64,000 nucleotides of DNA from Papiliotrema nemorosa (lineage: Eukaryota; Basidiomycota; Tremellomycetes; Tremellales; Rhynchogastremaceae), in assembly GCA_032158125.1 (NCBI GenBank), contig JASKOT010000022.1:1-64000 (forward strand). Direction: 5' to 3'. Under the pieces are notes generated by a model. That model saw only the letters and a list, made by a program, of their open reading frames with translations, ran no database searches and had not been told where the DNA came from. This document shows positions 1 to 10,349 of the stretch, one piece after another. A program made the position numbers and the translations under genes. Position 1 is the first letter of the stretch, and the number at the start of each line of letters is the position of its first letter.

Positions 1-14
1 TGGGTTGGGTCGTG

Positions 15-38
15 CCCCCCCCCCCCCCCCCCCCCCCC
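15..38. repeat. C24 homopolymer upstream of KAR2
   Basis: An uninterrupted run of 24 cytosines lies about 60 bp before the KAR2 start codon. It is a simple low-complexity tract whose length is prone to sequencing or assembly error. A similar C17 run occurs in the bZIP promoter near 14.1 kb. Confidence 0.9.
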
Positions 39-99
39 TTTCCTGTCCAACTATATAGTCTCCCTCTTCACCTTTCATCTCACCCGAAAACACCCCACC

Positions 100-2536
100 A
101 TGGCGTACCCAAGAGCCTCCATCAGGCCAAAGCGCAAATCCACCCTCTTGTCCAATCTCACTCTCTTTGCCCTCGTCCTCCTCGCTGTCCTCTGCTTTTT
201 GCCAGTAGGCAACCAAGTACGGGCCGAAGAGGACAAGGCGGACTATGGAACGGTTATCGGTATCGATCTGGGAACAACATACTCTTGTGTCGCGTAGGTG
301 ACAGTCTCAAGCGGGCGCTGACGTGCAGGGTCCAACGTGGAGGCAAGGTTGAAATCATCGCCAACGACCAGGGTAACCGAATCACTCCTTCTTGGGTCGG
401 GTTCACCGACGAGGAACGACTCGTGGGTGACGCCGCAAAGAACCAAGCACCTCAGAATCCTACCAACACGGTCTTTGACGCCAAGCGATTGCTCGGTCGA
501 ACATTCGACGACAGCGATGTGCAGCGTGATATCAAGCATTTCCCCTTCAAGCTCGTCAACAAGGGTGGAAAGCCCATGATCCAGGTCAACTCGAAGGGAG
601 ACTTGAAGGATTTCACCCCGGAAGAAATCTCCGCCATGGTCTTGTCGAAAATGAAGGAGACTGCCGAGGCGTACTTGGGTCACAAGGTGACGCATGCGGT
701 TGTGACTGTCCCAGCTTGTAGGTGGAGACAATGAGCTGCGCTGACTGTAGACTTTAACGACGCTCAACGATCCGCCACCAAGGACGCTGGAACGATTGCT
801 GGGTTGACTGTTCTCCGAATCGTCAACGAGCCCACCGCCGCCGCCATTGCGTACGGACTGGACCGAACCGGAAAGGCCGAATCACAGATTATCGTCTACG
901 ATCTTGGAGGAGGAACGTTTGACGTTTCGCTCTTGTCGATTGAAGATGGAGTGTTTGAGGTCCTTGCGACCGCCGGTGACACCCATCTGGGAGGAGAGGA
1001 TTTCGACAACCGGGTCATTGATTACCTCGTCAAGCAATACAAGCGCAAGAACGATGTCGACGTGACGTCGAACAAGCGAGCCATGGGTAAACTTCGACGA
1101 GAGGTGGAGAAGGCCAAGCGGACATTGTCGTCGCAAATGAGCACCAAGATTGAGATTGAGGCTTTTGAGAATGGGAACGACTTGTCCGAGACTTTGACCA
1201 GGGCCAAGTTTGAGGAGCTCAACATTGATTTGTTCCGAAAGACCATGAAGCCCGTGGAGCAGGTGTTGAAGGATGCGGGGGTGAAGAAGGATGAGATTGA
1301 TGATGTGAGTGCGAGCCGAGCGCGCCGAGCGCAGCGAGGCGAGGCGAGGCGCGGCCAGGCGTAATCAGGCGACCCCAGCGTAGTCAGGCTGCACTAAGCT
1401 TGGAGCCTAATTACGCTACGCTGGGCAAGCTCAGTGCAGCCTGATTACGCTACGCAGGGCAAGCTCAGTGCAGCCTGATTACGCTACGCAGGGCAAGCTC
1501 AGTGCAGCCTGATTACGCTACGCTGGGCAAGCTCAGTGCAGCCTGATTACGCTACGCTGGGCCTCGCCTCGCTGCGCTCGGCCGTGCGCTCAGCCGTTGT
1601 TCAAGAATGCTGACCCCAGATTGTCCTGGTCGGAGGATCCACTCGAATCCCCAAGGTCCAGCAACTCCTCAAGGAGTACTTTAACGGCAAGGAGCCTTCC
1701 AAGGGAATCAACCCGGACGAGGCCGTCGCGTACGGAGCGGCCGTTCAAGGTGGTATCCTCTCTGGTGAGGAAGGTGGATCGGGTCTTCTCTTGATCGATG
1801 TTTGTCCCTTGACCATGGGTATTGAGACCACTGGAGGTGTCATGACCAAGCTCATTGGGCGAAACTCGGTCGTGCCTACGAAAAAATCCCAAATCTTCTC
1901 CACCGCTGTCGACAACCAACCCACCGTCCGAATTCAGGTGTTTGAGGGAGAGCGATCCATGACCAAGGACAACAACCTTCTCGGAGAGTTTGACTTGACC
2001 GATATCCCTCCTGCCCCTCGAGGTGTCCCTCAAATCGAAGTCACCTTTGAGATTGACGCCAACGGTATCCTCAAGGTCTCGGCCGCTGACAAGGGCACGG
2101 GAAAGAGCAAGTCGATCACCATCACCAACGACGAGCGACGATTGAGTCCGGAGGATATTGAGCGTATGGTCGCCGAGGCAGAGGAGTTTGCCGATGAGGA
2201 TGCGGCGATCAAGAAGAAGATTGAGTCAATGAACGCACTTCAAAGTGAGTCATGTGGGAGGTCGAGCTGACGGTAGACTTTGTCTTTTCTCTCAAGTCCC
2301 AGGTCAACGACCCGGAGGGAATGGGTGGAAAGATTTCCGAGGATGACAAGAAGACTATTCTTGACGCTGTCAAGGAGAAGACTGAATGGCTCGAGGATCA
2401 CCCGAATGCCGAGGCAGAGGATTATGAAGATCAATTGTCCGAAATCCAGGCAATTGTGGGCCCCATCTCTTCCAAGATGTACGGCGGTGGAGCTGGAGGC
2501 GATGAGCAGGCGCCATTCTCTCATGATGAGCTGTAG
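100..2536 (+). CDS. KAR2: BiP/Kar2, ER-lumenal Hsp70 chaperone
   Basis: An ATP-dependent Hsp70 of the ER lumen that acts in translocation, folding and ER quality control. Five exons (100-293, 329-717, 751-1304, 1620-2244, 2277-2536) give 673 residues, the usual BiP length. An N-terminal hydrophobic signal segment (about residues 20-40) is followed by the first Hsp70 signature ([16 protein letters not shown]). The phosphate-binding [10 protein letters not shown] and [13 protein letters not shown] motifs are intact. The protein ends in HDEL, the ER-retrieval signal, which fixes its compartment. Three introns are 32-35 nt; the third is 315 nt and packed with repeats (listed separately). The start at 100 is the first ATG in frame with the signal sequence. 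Confidence 0.97.
1305..1619 (+). repeat. Oversized KAR2 intron built of inverted and tandem repeats
   Basis: The intron has a GTGAGT donor and a GCTGAC branch point before CCCCAG, and splicing joins the codons for DEIDD and IVLVGG exactly as expected for Hsp70. A perfect 22-bp inverted repeat (1324-1345 against 1561-1582) brackets the interior, and most of the intron could fold as one long hairpin. Its arms resemble those of the insert in the IleRS gene at 12.25-12.45 kb. Confidence 0.92.
1409..1564 (+). repeat. 34-bp tandem repeat, about 4.6 copies
   Basis: Consecutive 34-bp units start at 1409, 1443, 1477 and 1511, with a partial fifth at 1545. Units differ only at single positions (T/A in GCTACGC[T/A]GGG and the first base). 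There is no unique spacer between units, so this is a minisatellite and not a CRISPR. Degenerate reverse-complement copies occur at 1354-1395, so the array can pair with its own 5-prime flank. Confidence 0.95.
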
Positions 2537-2771
2537 TGGTCAAGAGAACATAAGCATGCATTGACTAGCATTCATACGAAGAGGTGTGACGATTTGCCAG
2601 AGAGAGAGAGGGCCACAGCCACTTTTGCACACCCCACACCCCGAGGACCCTTTTCGTGTTGACGCGTTGAAAACATCGATTCCACCTGGTCACCTTTCCA
2701 CATCTCTCCCCTCTCTTCCTCTTTAGCATCCTTCTTGTCGCGACGCTGAGTCTTGCGTGGTGAGGGACATC

Positions 2772-4476
2772 ATGTCCGTCCTGCATCCCGCCAGGACAGA
2801 CCGTCTCTTGCCAGTACATGACTTGTTTTTCCCTCAACTCTCCCCTCACTCTGCGTCCAAGCCTTCCTCCCTCTTTGACAAGCCCGATCGACCCCAACGT
2901 CCTGCCTTATCACGAGTGAACACCAACACGTCGCGTAAAAGCATACCCAAGCCGGTCTCCACTCCAGATGTGTTCAACACTGAGAGAACCAAGCCGAAGC
3001 GGTCGATCGAGAATGGTACCACAGGCACGTCGAAACGAGCGCGTCTGGATGCCAAAGCGGAAGAGGAATCATGGAGAGCGCGATGGATCAAACAATTCCC
3101 AGGACTGACCTTCCATTTTGAGATCGGCGCAGAAGACAAGGTGATGGAGAGTCGTGTCAAGTTGATGGGAGCGGTAAGTCACCGGGGTTTTCAGTGCTGA
3201 TCGTTAGCGAGTGGATCAGTTCTTTTCTGCTCGAGTGACCCATCTCGTAGTCAAGTCTACGTCGAGACCGATGGCTCCCCCGCCGCGGAAGAGTGCAGTA
3301 CGAGAGTCGCCAAAGAACCCTTTTCTCGATGGTACCGGAGTCACTGACCTCGCGCAAAAGGCTGAAGCTATGGGTATCAAGGTCTGGACTATGGACAGTG
3401 AGTACCGAGTCCCGCTTTCGCTGAGGCAGAACTCTTCACCATTCTGACACGTCTTGCCCCGCCGACCGAAGCGACAAAAGATTCTCTTCACACATTGCTC
3501 GAAGACGAGAGAATACATGGAACTAAAGAGCGAGATCTATCTGCTCCTCGACCGGATTACTACTACTTTAAACCGGGAAGCAAATATCTCTTGATTGAAG
3601 ATGCCACCGGCCGACATCGCACAGTCATGGTCAAGGAATACCTCTTCAAGGATCAACCCGAATGGCCGACGCTGTATGAGCGATTCCTGCGACCTTCTGC
3701 CAACGTCCCACAGGTCGACGTCTCCCAAGTCAGGGATCGAGCTTGGTCATTATACGTCGACCAAAATCTCTTTCAGGGTGAAGATCTACCGCGCCGACTA
3801 TCGACGGTCACCCCCAAGCTTCCGGATGCGGTACCCTATCAGAATGCTTCGGGCAATTCGGTGGTCCTCACCTCCAATATCGCTTCTACCTCTACCGCCA
3901 ATCACTCGCCCGCCATCATGGGACCCATGGCATTGTACAAAGATCGAACGTTGATGCAAATGAACAAGCGGGTACAAGTGTTGAAGGGCAATGCTCGCCT
4001 CGCCGCGGCCAAAAAAGAGCCCGCAACTGAACCTCCGGCTCGAAAAACATTTCTTACACGACAACAGCTTGTTGCCATGCTGGACCAAGCCCGACAACCC
4101 GTCAAGGACGACATTTCGGTCGAGATGCGTATCAAGAACCGAGAAGAAGTTGATGCCGGGATCAAAGGGCGAGAGCAGGAGACAGCTGCTGGGTATTGCG
4201 AGAATTGTCGGATCCGCTACAACGACCTCTCCCTGGTGAGTCTATACTAGAAGAAATGAGGCTAACGAGAAGCATGTTGCATCCAAAAAGCATCGAAAGT
4301 TTGCGGCCGACGACGAAAACTTTGAAAGCCTGGATAATCTGCTCACGATGCTGGGCCGGGCACCTAATCCTATCCTGAGCGTGTCACAAATCCCGCCCTG
4401 TGACCAGAACCATTACAGAGACGCTCATTGTGAGTGTTGCGACATGGGACGACGACATATGACCTGTACATTGTAA
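2772..4476 (+). CDS. DBF4: Dbf4-type activating subunit of Cdc7 kinase
   Basis: The regulatory subunit of the Dbf4-dependent kinase that phosphorylates MCM to fire replication origins. Exons 2772-3173, 3208-3397, 3472-4235 and 4273-4476 give 519 residues. An N-terminal BRCT-like motif N (about 100-190) is followed by motif M around HRTVMVKEY and a C-terminal Dbf4 zinc finger with the C-x2-C pair CENC and histidines H and H spaced as HVASKKH. The finger is split by the last intron, which supports the splice model. The ATG at 2772 is the first in frame. A GTGAGT-like sequence at 4430 could be a further donor, but reading through gives a stop at 4476, only 19 bp before the convergent neighbour's stop. 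Confidence 0.9.
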
Positions 4477-4495
4477 TAGTGATGCATCACGACAT

Positions 4496-6829
4496 TCATT
4501 TATTTTCATCGAGCAGGTATCGCACCACGCCCGAAACGTGTTCTCCCTTTCTATCCATCCCTTCCAAGACCTTGACTCGTCGTTCCACCTCTAATCGCCG
4601 TTTTTCTTGCGCTTCCTTTCCTCGCAATAGGTACTCCATTAGTCGGGAAGCGCTAGCGACCGCTTCCTTGGTTTGATCCGGGAATGGAGCCAGGACTGAC
4701 TCCAGTTCTTTTTCCGCCTCGGCCAGGTCATCTTGCGTTTCCCCTTCGCCGGTCTCCTCTGCCTCGGCCATGGCAATTCCGTCGAGCACCTTGAGTACTT
4801 TACCGATAAACGCGTCCATACGCTGGGGCGTGAACCCCTTGTCGGACAATCGCTTCTCGAGATCTCTCCCGGTCAAGAATCCAGTATCAGTCGCATACAA
4901 GTCGTCTTGCAGGGCACGACGAGCTTGATCGATCTCCGACGCGACGAAACAAGAATGTGCGATCCAGTTGGTGACGTGGACTTTGCCAAATGACCGTTGG
5001 ACCAAAGCGATCTGCGCCCGAATCGTCTTGGCCCCTACCTTGATAGGGTATTCTTGCGGTTCCGAGGCGGAATTGGTGAGAGGTCGGCGAGTCCCAGCGT
5101 TCCCGGTGACGGGAGTAGGAGGGAGGTCAGGTCCCGGGTGAGCAACCTCTGCGTGAGCTGGATTAGGACTGTTAGCGGGCTCGACTTTGACTGGTGCTTG
5201 AGATTCGGCCCTAGGGCGCTTTGGCGACGGTGCGGTCGGTCTGTTGTCAGCATCAGAGGCGAATGATGCGAGACGTACTCTGACGTGTGTCGTTTACGAC
5301 CTGGCGAGGGCTCGGATACTTGCAGGTCAACCTCGTTTTCCTCCCTTTGATCTCTTGATCCTCCAACAGCCCAATCTGGGAGGCTGGGAAATGCTGCGGT
5401 GGCAGAGGTAGGGACAAGTCGTCCGGGCTCCGCAACTACCACCGTGAGCTGGCCCTGCCAGTCTCGCCACAGGTTCAGGTCTTCACTCGGATCATTGCCG
5501 AGGTCTATCGGGCGATTATGCAGAGTGTTGATGGCGGTTCGACCGGACTCTGGATCCGAGTAAGACACGTTGGCGAAACGAGGGTGCTGAGCAGTGATGT
5601 GGTAGATATCAACAGACAGGCTGGAATTAGCAACGTATAAATGCTCCACTTGCATGTTGCCAAAGCGCGCGAACAGAATACCTAAATCTTTGGCCGACGC
5701 TCCATCGGGAAATCTGGGGTTAGTACATCAACAATGGCCGAGCTCACCCTGTGACAAAGACAGTCCCAGCACTGTCCTCCTGCAGTGGCTTCGGCCTCTC
5801 GAATGGCGACTTTCGCCTGGAAGGGTCGGCATCGCCCCTCTGCCATGGACCCGCTTCAGTGCTTCCGGCAGCGGCAGGCTCACCCCCGTTGGGCCGTCGA
5901 TACACCTCGGGCAGAGTATTTTCCTTTCTTCTTTTGAGATAGCTATTGCTCGCTCCTACCGTGGCAATTTTGTTGGCCAAGACTTGTCCCTCGATATTGG
6001 TGTTCTTGGGCAACCATGCCAACTTGAGATGTGCTTGTGTAAACTCGCTGCAAATCTCGCGCCACAATTTGTCGAAACGCAGTGCCTCTGGTCGAGAGGA
6101 TGTATCTATACCGACAATGGCGGCTTGAGAGTCGCTGAACACTATCAGATCGTGGAAGATGGGTTTGCCGTCTTTGATGGACAGCCGAAGCAGCTCGTGG
6201 AAGCCCTCAATTGCTTTGCAGATTCCTCCAAGCTCGGCATCGAGAGCATCACCATCACCAACGAACCCTCGCATCTTGCTGCCAGATCGGCTCGAATCGA
6301 TAATCCATTCAATCGCAGCCGACCAACCTTCGCCCGCACGACTCGAACCGTCCGCGTACCAGATGGAGTAGGCGTTTCGGCACAATTGTCGGTGAACACT
6401 GATCGCGTCGTCTCGGTTCGCCGCGATAAACTTCTCAAGGGGAAGGTGGCTTGGGGGCAGCGAGTGTACTGGAAGAGCTTCTCCGGCGATGTCGACAGAC
6501 GTAATGTCGGTCAGCAGGGAGAGTTCGGTGAGGGAGGTTGTGATCGGGTTGCGCGGTAGGGCGACTTGCCTCGCGGGCTGATAAGACGACGAGGGAGGAG
6601 GTACGGCAGGGGTATATGCGGTCGTACTCGCGGGCTGGTAGGGATCATATGCGTCACTCTCGTAGGGTCTAGCGGCCGTGGGTTGGTCATAAGGGAAGGG
6701 AGGGCGTTCAGACCCATAGGCGTCAAACGGCGGAAAGGGGGGCGTTGGAGTGGTGGTGGGCAGTGGATACGGGAAAGTTGCTTTGCTGGGAGAATATCTG
6801 CCTGCTGGAGGAAACGGAGGGAAGCTCAT
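4496..6829 (-). CDS. RNase H-like domain plus RRM fusion protein
   Basis: Function not known; likely an RNA- or RNA:DNA-binding protein. Exons 6829-5748, 5713-5279 and 5240-4496 give 753 residues. The order is a Pro/Tyr-rich N-terminus (1-100), an RNase H-like fold (about 158-300), an RRM (about 355-440, starting TVFVTGFPDGAS and including FANVSY), a basic/Pro-rich linker and a helical charged C-terminus. RNase H acidic residues are visible in WYADGSS, LDAELGG and FSDSQAA, but the fourth position reads LANK where LAD is usual. This may be a retroelement RNase H recruited to a host gene (inference). It is divergent from the small gene at 6980 (150 bp) and convergent with DBF4. Confidence 0.8.
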
Positions 6830-6979
6830 GACTGACAAGAAGTGTGACAGTGGGGGGTTACAAGAGGTAATAGATGAGGAGATGAGAGGTGGAAATCAAA
6901 GAAGACATTTTGTCAATTGGCGATTGAAATACCCCCCTTTGCTGTTCCACAAAGCCTGTCCCTTTCACCCTCTCCTGTC

Positions 6980-7231
6980 ATGGCAGCACCGCCAAATCTC
7001 AAGGCGATACGCGTAGGTGATGCAAAACGATGTGAGGAGGATCATGCTCATCCTAGATGATCATGGTATCCTTTCCAATCTTCATCGGAACATCGTATAT
7101 CCTTTTCAAGAGGAGTGAGCATTAGCGCGATCTGGCTAACACCCCCAGCGGCGGATGAGAAGGACCGCAGGTGGGCTCAAAAGATGGCCCAGCGGGAGAG
7201 CCTAGAGAAACACGAGGAAAGTTCGTTGTAG
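6980..7231 (+). CDS. Small single-TM protein, 57 aa, function unknown
   Basis: Three exons (6980-7012, 7057-7114, 7149-7231) with clean GT-AG introns of 44 and 34 nt encode 57 residues. One hydrophobic segment (MVSFPIFIGTSYILF, about 14-28) is followed by a charged helical tail rich in K, R and E. The layout resembles small fungal inner-mitochondrial-membrane proteins, but I cannot name a family. No single open frame covers the gene, so automatic callers may miss it. Its stop is 39 bp from the convergent MIC10 stop. Confidence 0.6.
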
Positions 7232-7270
7232 ACTCATTTCAGATGCATGTTTGGCATTCCAATCCTCTTC

Positions 7271-7748
7271 CTAAGATCTGCTTGGCAGAATTTTGGTGTT
7301 GGGAAGGACGTATGGGTTGAGCGAGTAGTTGCACTGCCGTCAGTGCGGATGGCAGGGTGTACTCACGTTCGAGTAAGCGACTCCAGCACCGAAACTAGCG
7401 TCAGCGGGATCCTGCAAGAAGATGCTCACCCGGTGGAAAGGGCGACGGGCCAACCACGTCCTGGATTTCAGCAGATGCCATGGTATATGCAGATTAGACT
7501 CACGTCTGAAGAGAATCACCGACGCGACCACACCCACACCGAAGCCCAGTCCAGCGTTGACAAGGAGATCGGCGACCTGTATGATATCAGGAGAAGGTCA
7601 ATGTAGACGTGAACATACACAGTTATCAAACTGGAGATCAGCGGGTAGATACGTGAGCGAGCGTGTGTGATGGACCAACCTTTCGGGCGATGGCATCCTC
7701 GCTTGGAACTGGTGCAGCGACGGGGTTAGCTTGAGCAGGGGAGGCCAT
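7271..7748 (-). CDS. MIC10: MICOS core subunit Mic10
   Basis: Shapes crista junctions of the inner mitochondrial membrane by oligomerising through glycine-rich transmembrane helices. Six exons (7748-7680, 7630-7619, 7576-7504, 7459-7429, then two more ending at 7271) give 91 residues, typical for Mic10. Helix 1 carries GLGFGVGVV, the loop carries the conserved WPVAL, and helix 2 carries TGFGAGVAYSN. The second exon is only 12 nt and encodes FDNC, matching the family's K-W/F-D-x-C step before the first helix. Five introns in so short a gene explain why no long open frame exists. Confidence 0.88.
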
Positions 7749-8260
7749 GGTGAGCGATGAAGTGTTGTTCTGGGTCGAGAAGGGGAAAGAGTAGAGGATG
7801 GGATGATGACGGAGAGTTTCGGGATCAACCCCCTCATCTCCAATCTGACCCATCTCTTTCCATCGCAGACACAAAGCTCGAGGGTCCACCATGCAACCAT
7901 ACTCACGGTGTGACTTTCACATGATCTGCATGGCTCACGCTATACAGTCTGTCCATGCTGGTCTTTGTGTGGTCGATTATCCCGGTGAGGGATGACCCCT
8001 TTGCCTTGCCCCCTCGGCGATGACGGGATAGAAGATCATCCAACCCCAACACTTGAAGACAAACACGGCGGCTCATGAGACGATTCTCCGTTCATCTGTT
8101 CACTTCACCCTAATCTACCTGCTCTCAATACTTACTGTCTTTACTATACACGTCCCCGCTTGCCTTTCGCTGAAAGGAGCTCTGTCGTACCGCTTCCGGC
8201 GTCGTCCATAACTTCGTCTCCCCAAGATTTCATCCTCGTCTCCTCTTGAGCTTTCATACC
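7749..8260. other. Intergenic region between MIC10 and M50B gene
   Basis: A 512-bp divergent promoter region. It holds pyrimidine-rich stretches before the M50B start but no gene, TATA box or repeat that I can support. Confidence 0.6.
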
Positions 8261-9376
8261 ATGTCCGACTCGACAGCAGCAATACTACACACTCTCATTG
8301 CCCGTGCCAACACGGATCCCAACTCCTTCCGCAAGTCCTCCTAGAATGCAGACCTGACGAACAGAGACAAACACCATCATCGCGGCGTGCATCATGATCC
8401 TGGTCGTCTTGCTGGCATGGAATCTGCCGATTCTACGAGAAGCTATCAGTGGGCTCAAAGTAGGGTCCGAGATGGGTAAAGCGCTCATGTCAGTTGATGG
8501 TGGTGGGGACACACGAATTGTGTCACTTAATTGTCGGTCTGATATGCGGTGGGGAGGTCGTCTCCATCTGCATTGATCCCAATGACGGAGGGGCGACACA
8601 TATCATGGGACTGATGAGAAACTATCCACGTATTCCACGGGATCCATACGCCATGCCAACGTACCCTCAGCTGTTCTGGTCCACCTCGGCATTGTTGACA
8701 CTGGGTGCGGGGTATGTCGGATCGAGCATTGTTGGGTTCTTGTTTATCGTGAGTAGGATCAAGGGTCGGGACTGACTGTAGTTTTGCTCATGTAGGTACT
8801 GGGCTTGTCTTCTTCTGATGACCAGTCCACATCGTAGCTTCCAAGGTCTGCGCATTGGTCATCCATTTTGCTCTTCTCGCTCCAATATTGCGAGCCGACC
8901 ACTGGGTGTAAGTCCAGTCGCAGCTGAGCCGGACAGGTCCAGGGCTTATTCACAGCGCTTTTGTCAGTATCATCCTTTGCGAGGCGGTTCTCATCGGCTT
9001 GTGGTTTGGCGATCATGGAAATGTAGGTTGTCCATCTGCGACGCTCACCTCTAGGCGCTGCGATTTTACGTTTTACTTGTCGGCGTCATGAACCTATTCT
9101 TCGTGGTCTGGGATTACATCGACGAGAGGTTGTTTGATAAGAGGAATACCTCTGACTGCGCTCAATTTTCAGAGTTGCTCGGTTGGCCTACGAGCGGTTA
9201 GTCAGCCATCCATGCTTGTCTGACCTTAGGATGGTTGATCTTTTGGTTCGTCTACGATTCACTGGTTTTCGTCGCCGCGATATTTGCAGGAATCATCGTG
9301 TGGAGGGTGGGTCATCTCACTCATGTGTGACTGACTTGAACAGCGTTCTGACGCGGAGATGTACCGTGAGGCGTGA
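8261..9376 (+). CDS. Peptidase M50B-like membrane metalloprotease
   Basis: A multi-pass membrane protein with the HExxH zinc motif of M50-type proteases (THELCH, in an exon starting at 8494), followed by DPNDGGATH. Exon 1 is 8261-8330, followed by a GC-AG intron 8331-8364, then 8365-8459 and 8494-8750. Later short exons encode the family's conserved LRFYVL, GVMNLFFVVWD and NTSDCAQF and a final hydrophobic segment ending near IIVWR. About seven introns are needed to keep the frame, and the C-terminal exon boundary at 9376 is the least certain point. Substrate and membrane are unknown; some fungal relatives have drifted away from protease use. Confidence 0.8.
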
Positions 9377-10349
9377 GCTATACCCCATTGAGCGGATAGC
9401 TGGCTAATAATAAGATCTCGATTCCTACCCACGAGGTGATGCGAATGGTCCGCTCAAGGCTGCATCCACATCTGCCGTTCTGCCTGCTCTTCCGCGAAAC
9501 CCCCGAACGCAAAGTTCATACTCATGTCTGGCTGGATTCTCAGCATGGACGTTTTGTCATAGCATGCAGGGTGATAAAAATGTGCGCAGCTTGGTCAGGC
9601 CCTCCTGCACGCGTGCATCTTGTCCCTTTGAGTTACGAGACAGGAAATCGGAGCATTGCTTCATGAGATCGCCCCTGGGTTCCGAAAGCGAATTCGTGCA
9701 AACGTCAAAGACTTGCGTGTGAAAGAACGCTCGAAACACTTCAATCTTACAGTGACTTGGTTTCACTGCACTGTTTCCACTGAACCTGACTCCGAACGCC
9801 GATATCCCGACCAAGAGTCGCAGCGTGTCAAGCTTGAAGGGTCGATCACCTGTATCATTGCCGTGAGGCTCGTACAGCGACGATGTCACTCATTCACGCT
9901 TACCCGCAGACGCGATGAGCCAGATAAACTTCACCCAAGAGACAATGGGTCCAACCACACAAACTTTCGGGGACCTTGCGATGATTTTCTTATTAATCCA
10001 AGAAACGCCGCAAATACAGATCGAGAATGAGCGTCGAGTGGCGGGAATGATTAGCTCTCTTGAGCTTAGCATCATCGAATCGATATCGCAGCAGGTAGTA
10101 TAAGCGCCTGCTCTGTACTTCAACAGCAAGCATGTCCTCGTGAAAATGAGCACTGGTTCGCGAGGCGCCTCGGTATGTCTTTGCGAATCTCAGCAGAGGC
10201 TGATTGCCTGGGGTTGTCCATACCATGACGGTGGTTGTTCCGCCGGAAAGAGATCCCAAAGCTGAATTCTGAAACACCGTTCCCAAATCATCCCAATCCT
10301 TCGAAAAGTTCAGAGATACCTACTCCGCCTCGTCCCTCCATCTCACTAG
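9377..10349. other. Gene-free stretch before IleRS
   Basis: About 970 bp with only short uncorrelated open frames on both strands. None shows family motifs or a plausible spliced structure, and no repeat or RNA gene was recognised. Confidence 0.5.

Noticed and set aside
243..767. A 174-codon open frame antisense to KAR2
   Set aside because: Codon bias of the highly expressed Hsp70 often leaves the antisense strand open; the product has no family features.
1409..1564. Regular direct repeats that might be read as a CRISPR array
   Set aside because: The 34-bp units are contiguous with no unique spacers, the locus is an intron of a eukaryotic gene, and there are no cas genes.
9557..10286. Several open frames of 80-125 codons on both strands before IleRS
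   Set aside because: They overlap one another, show no motifs and cannot be joined by plausible introns.
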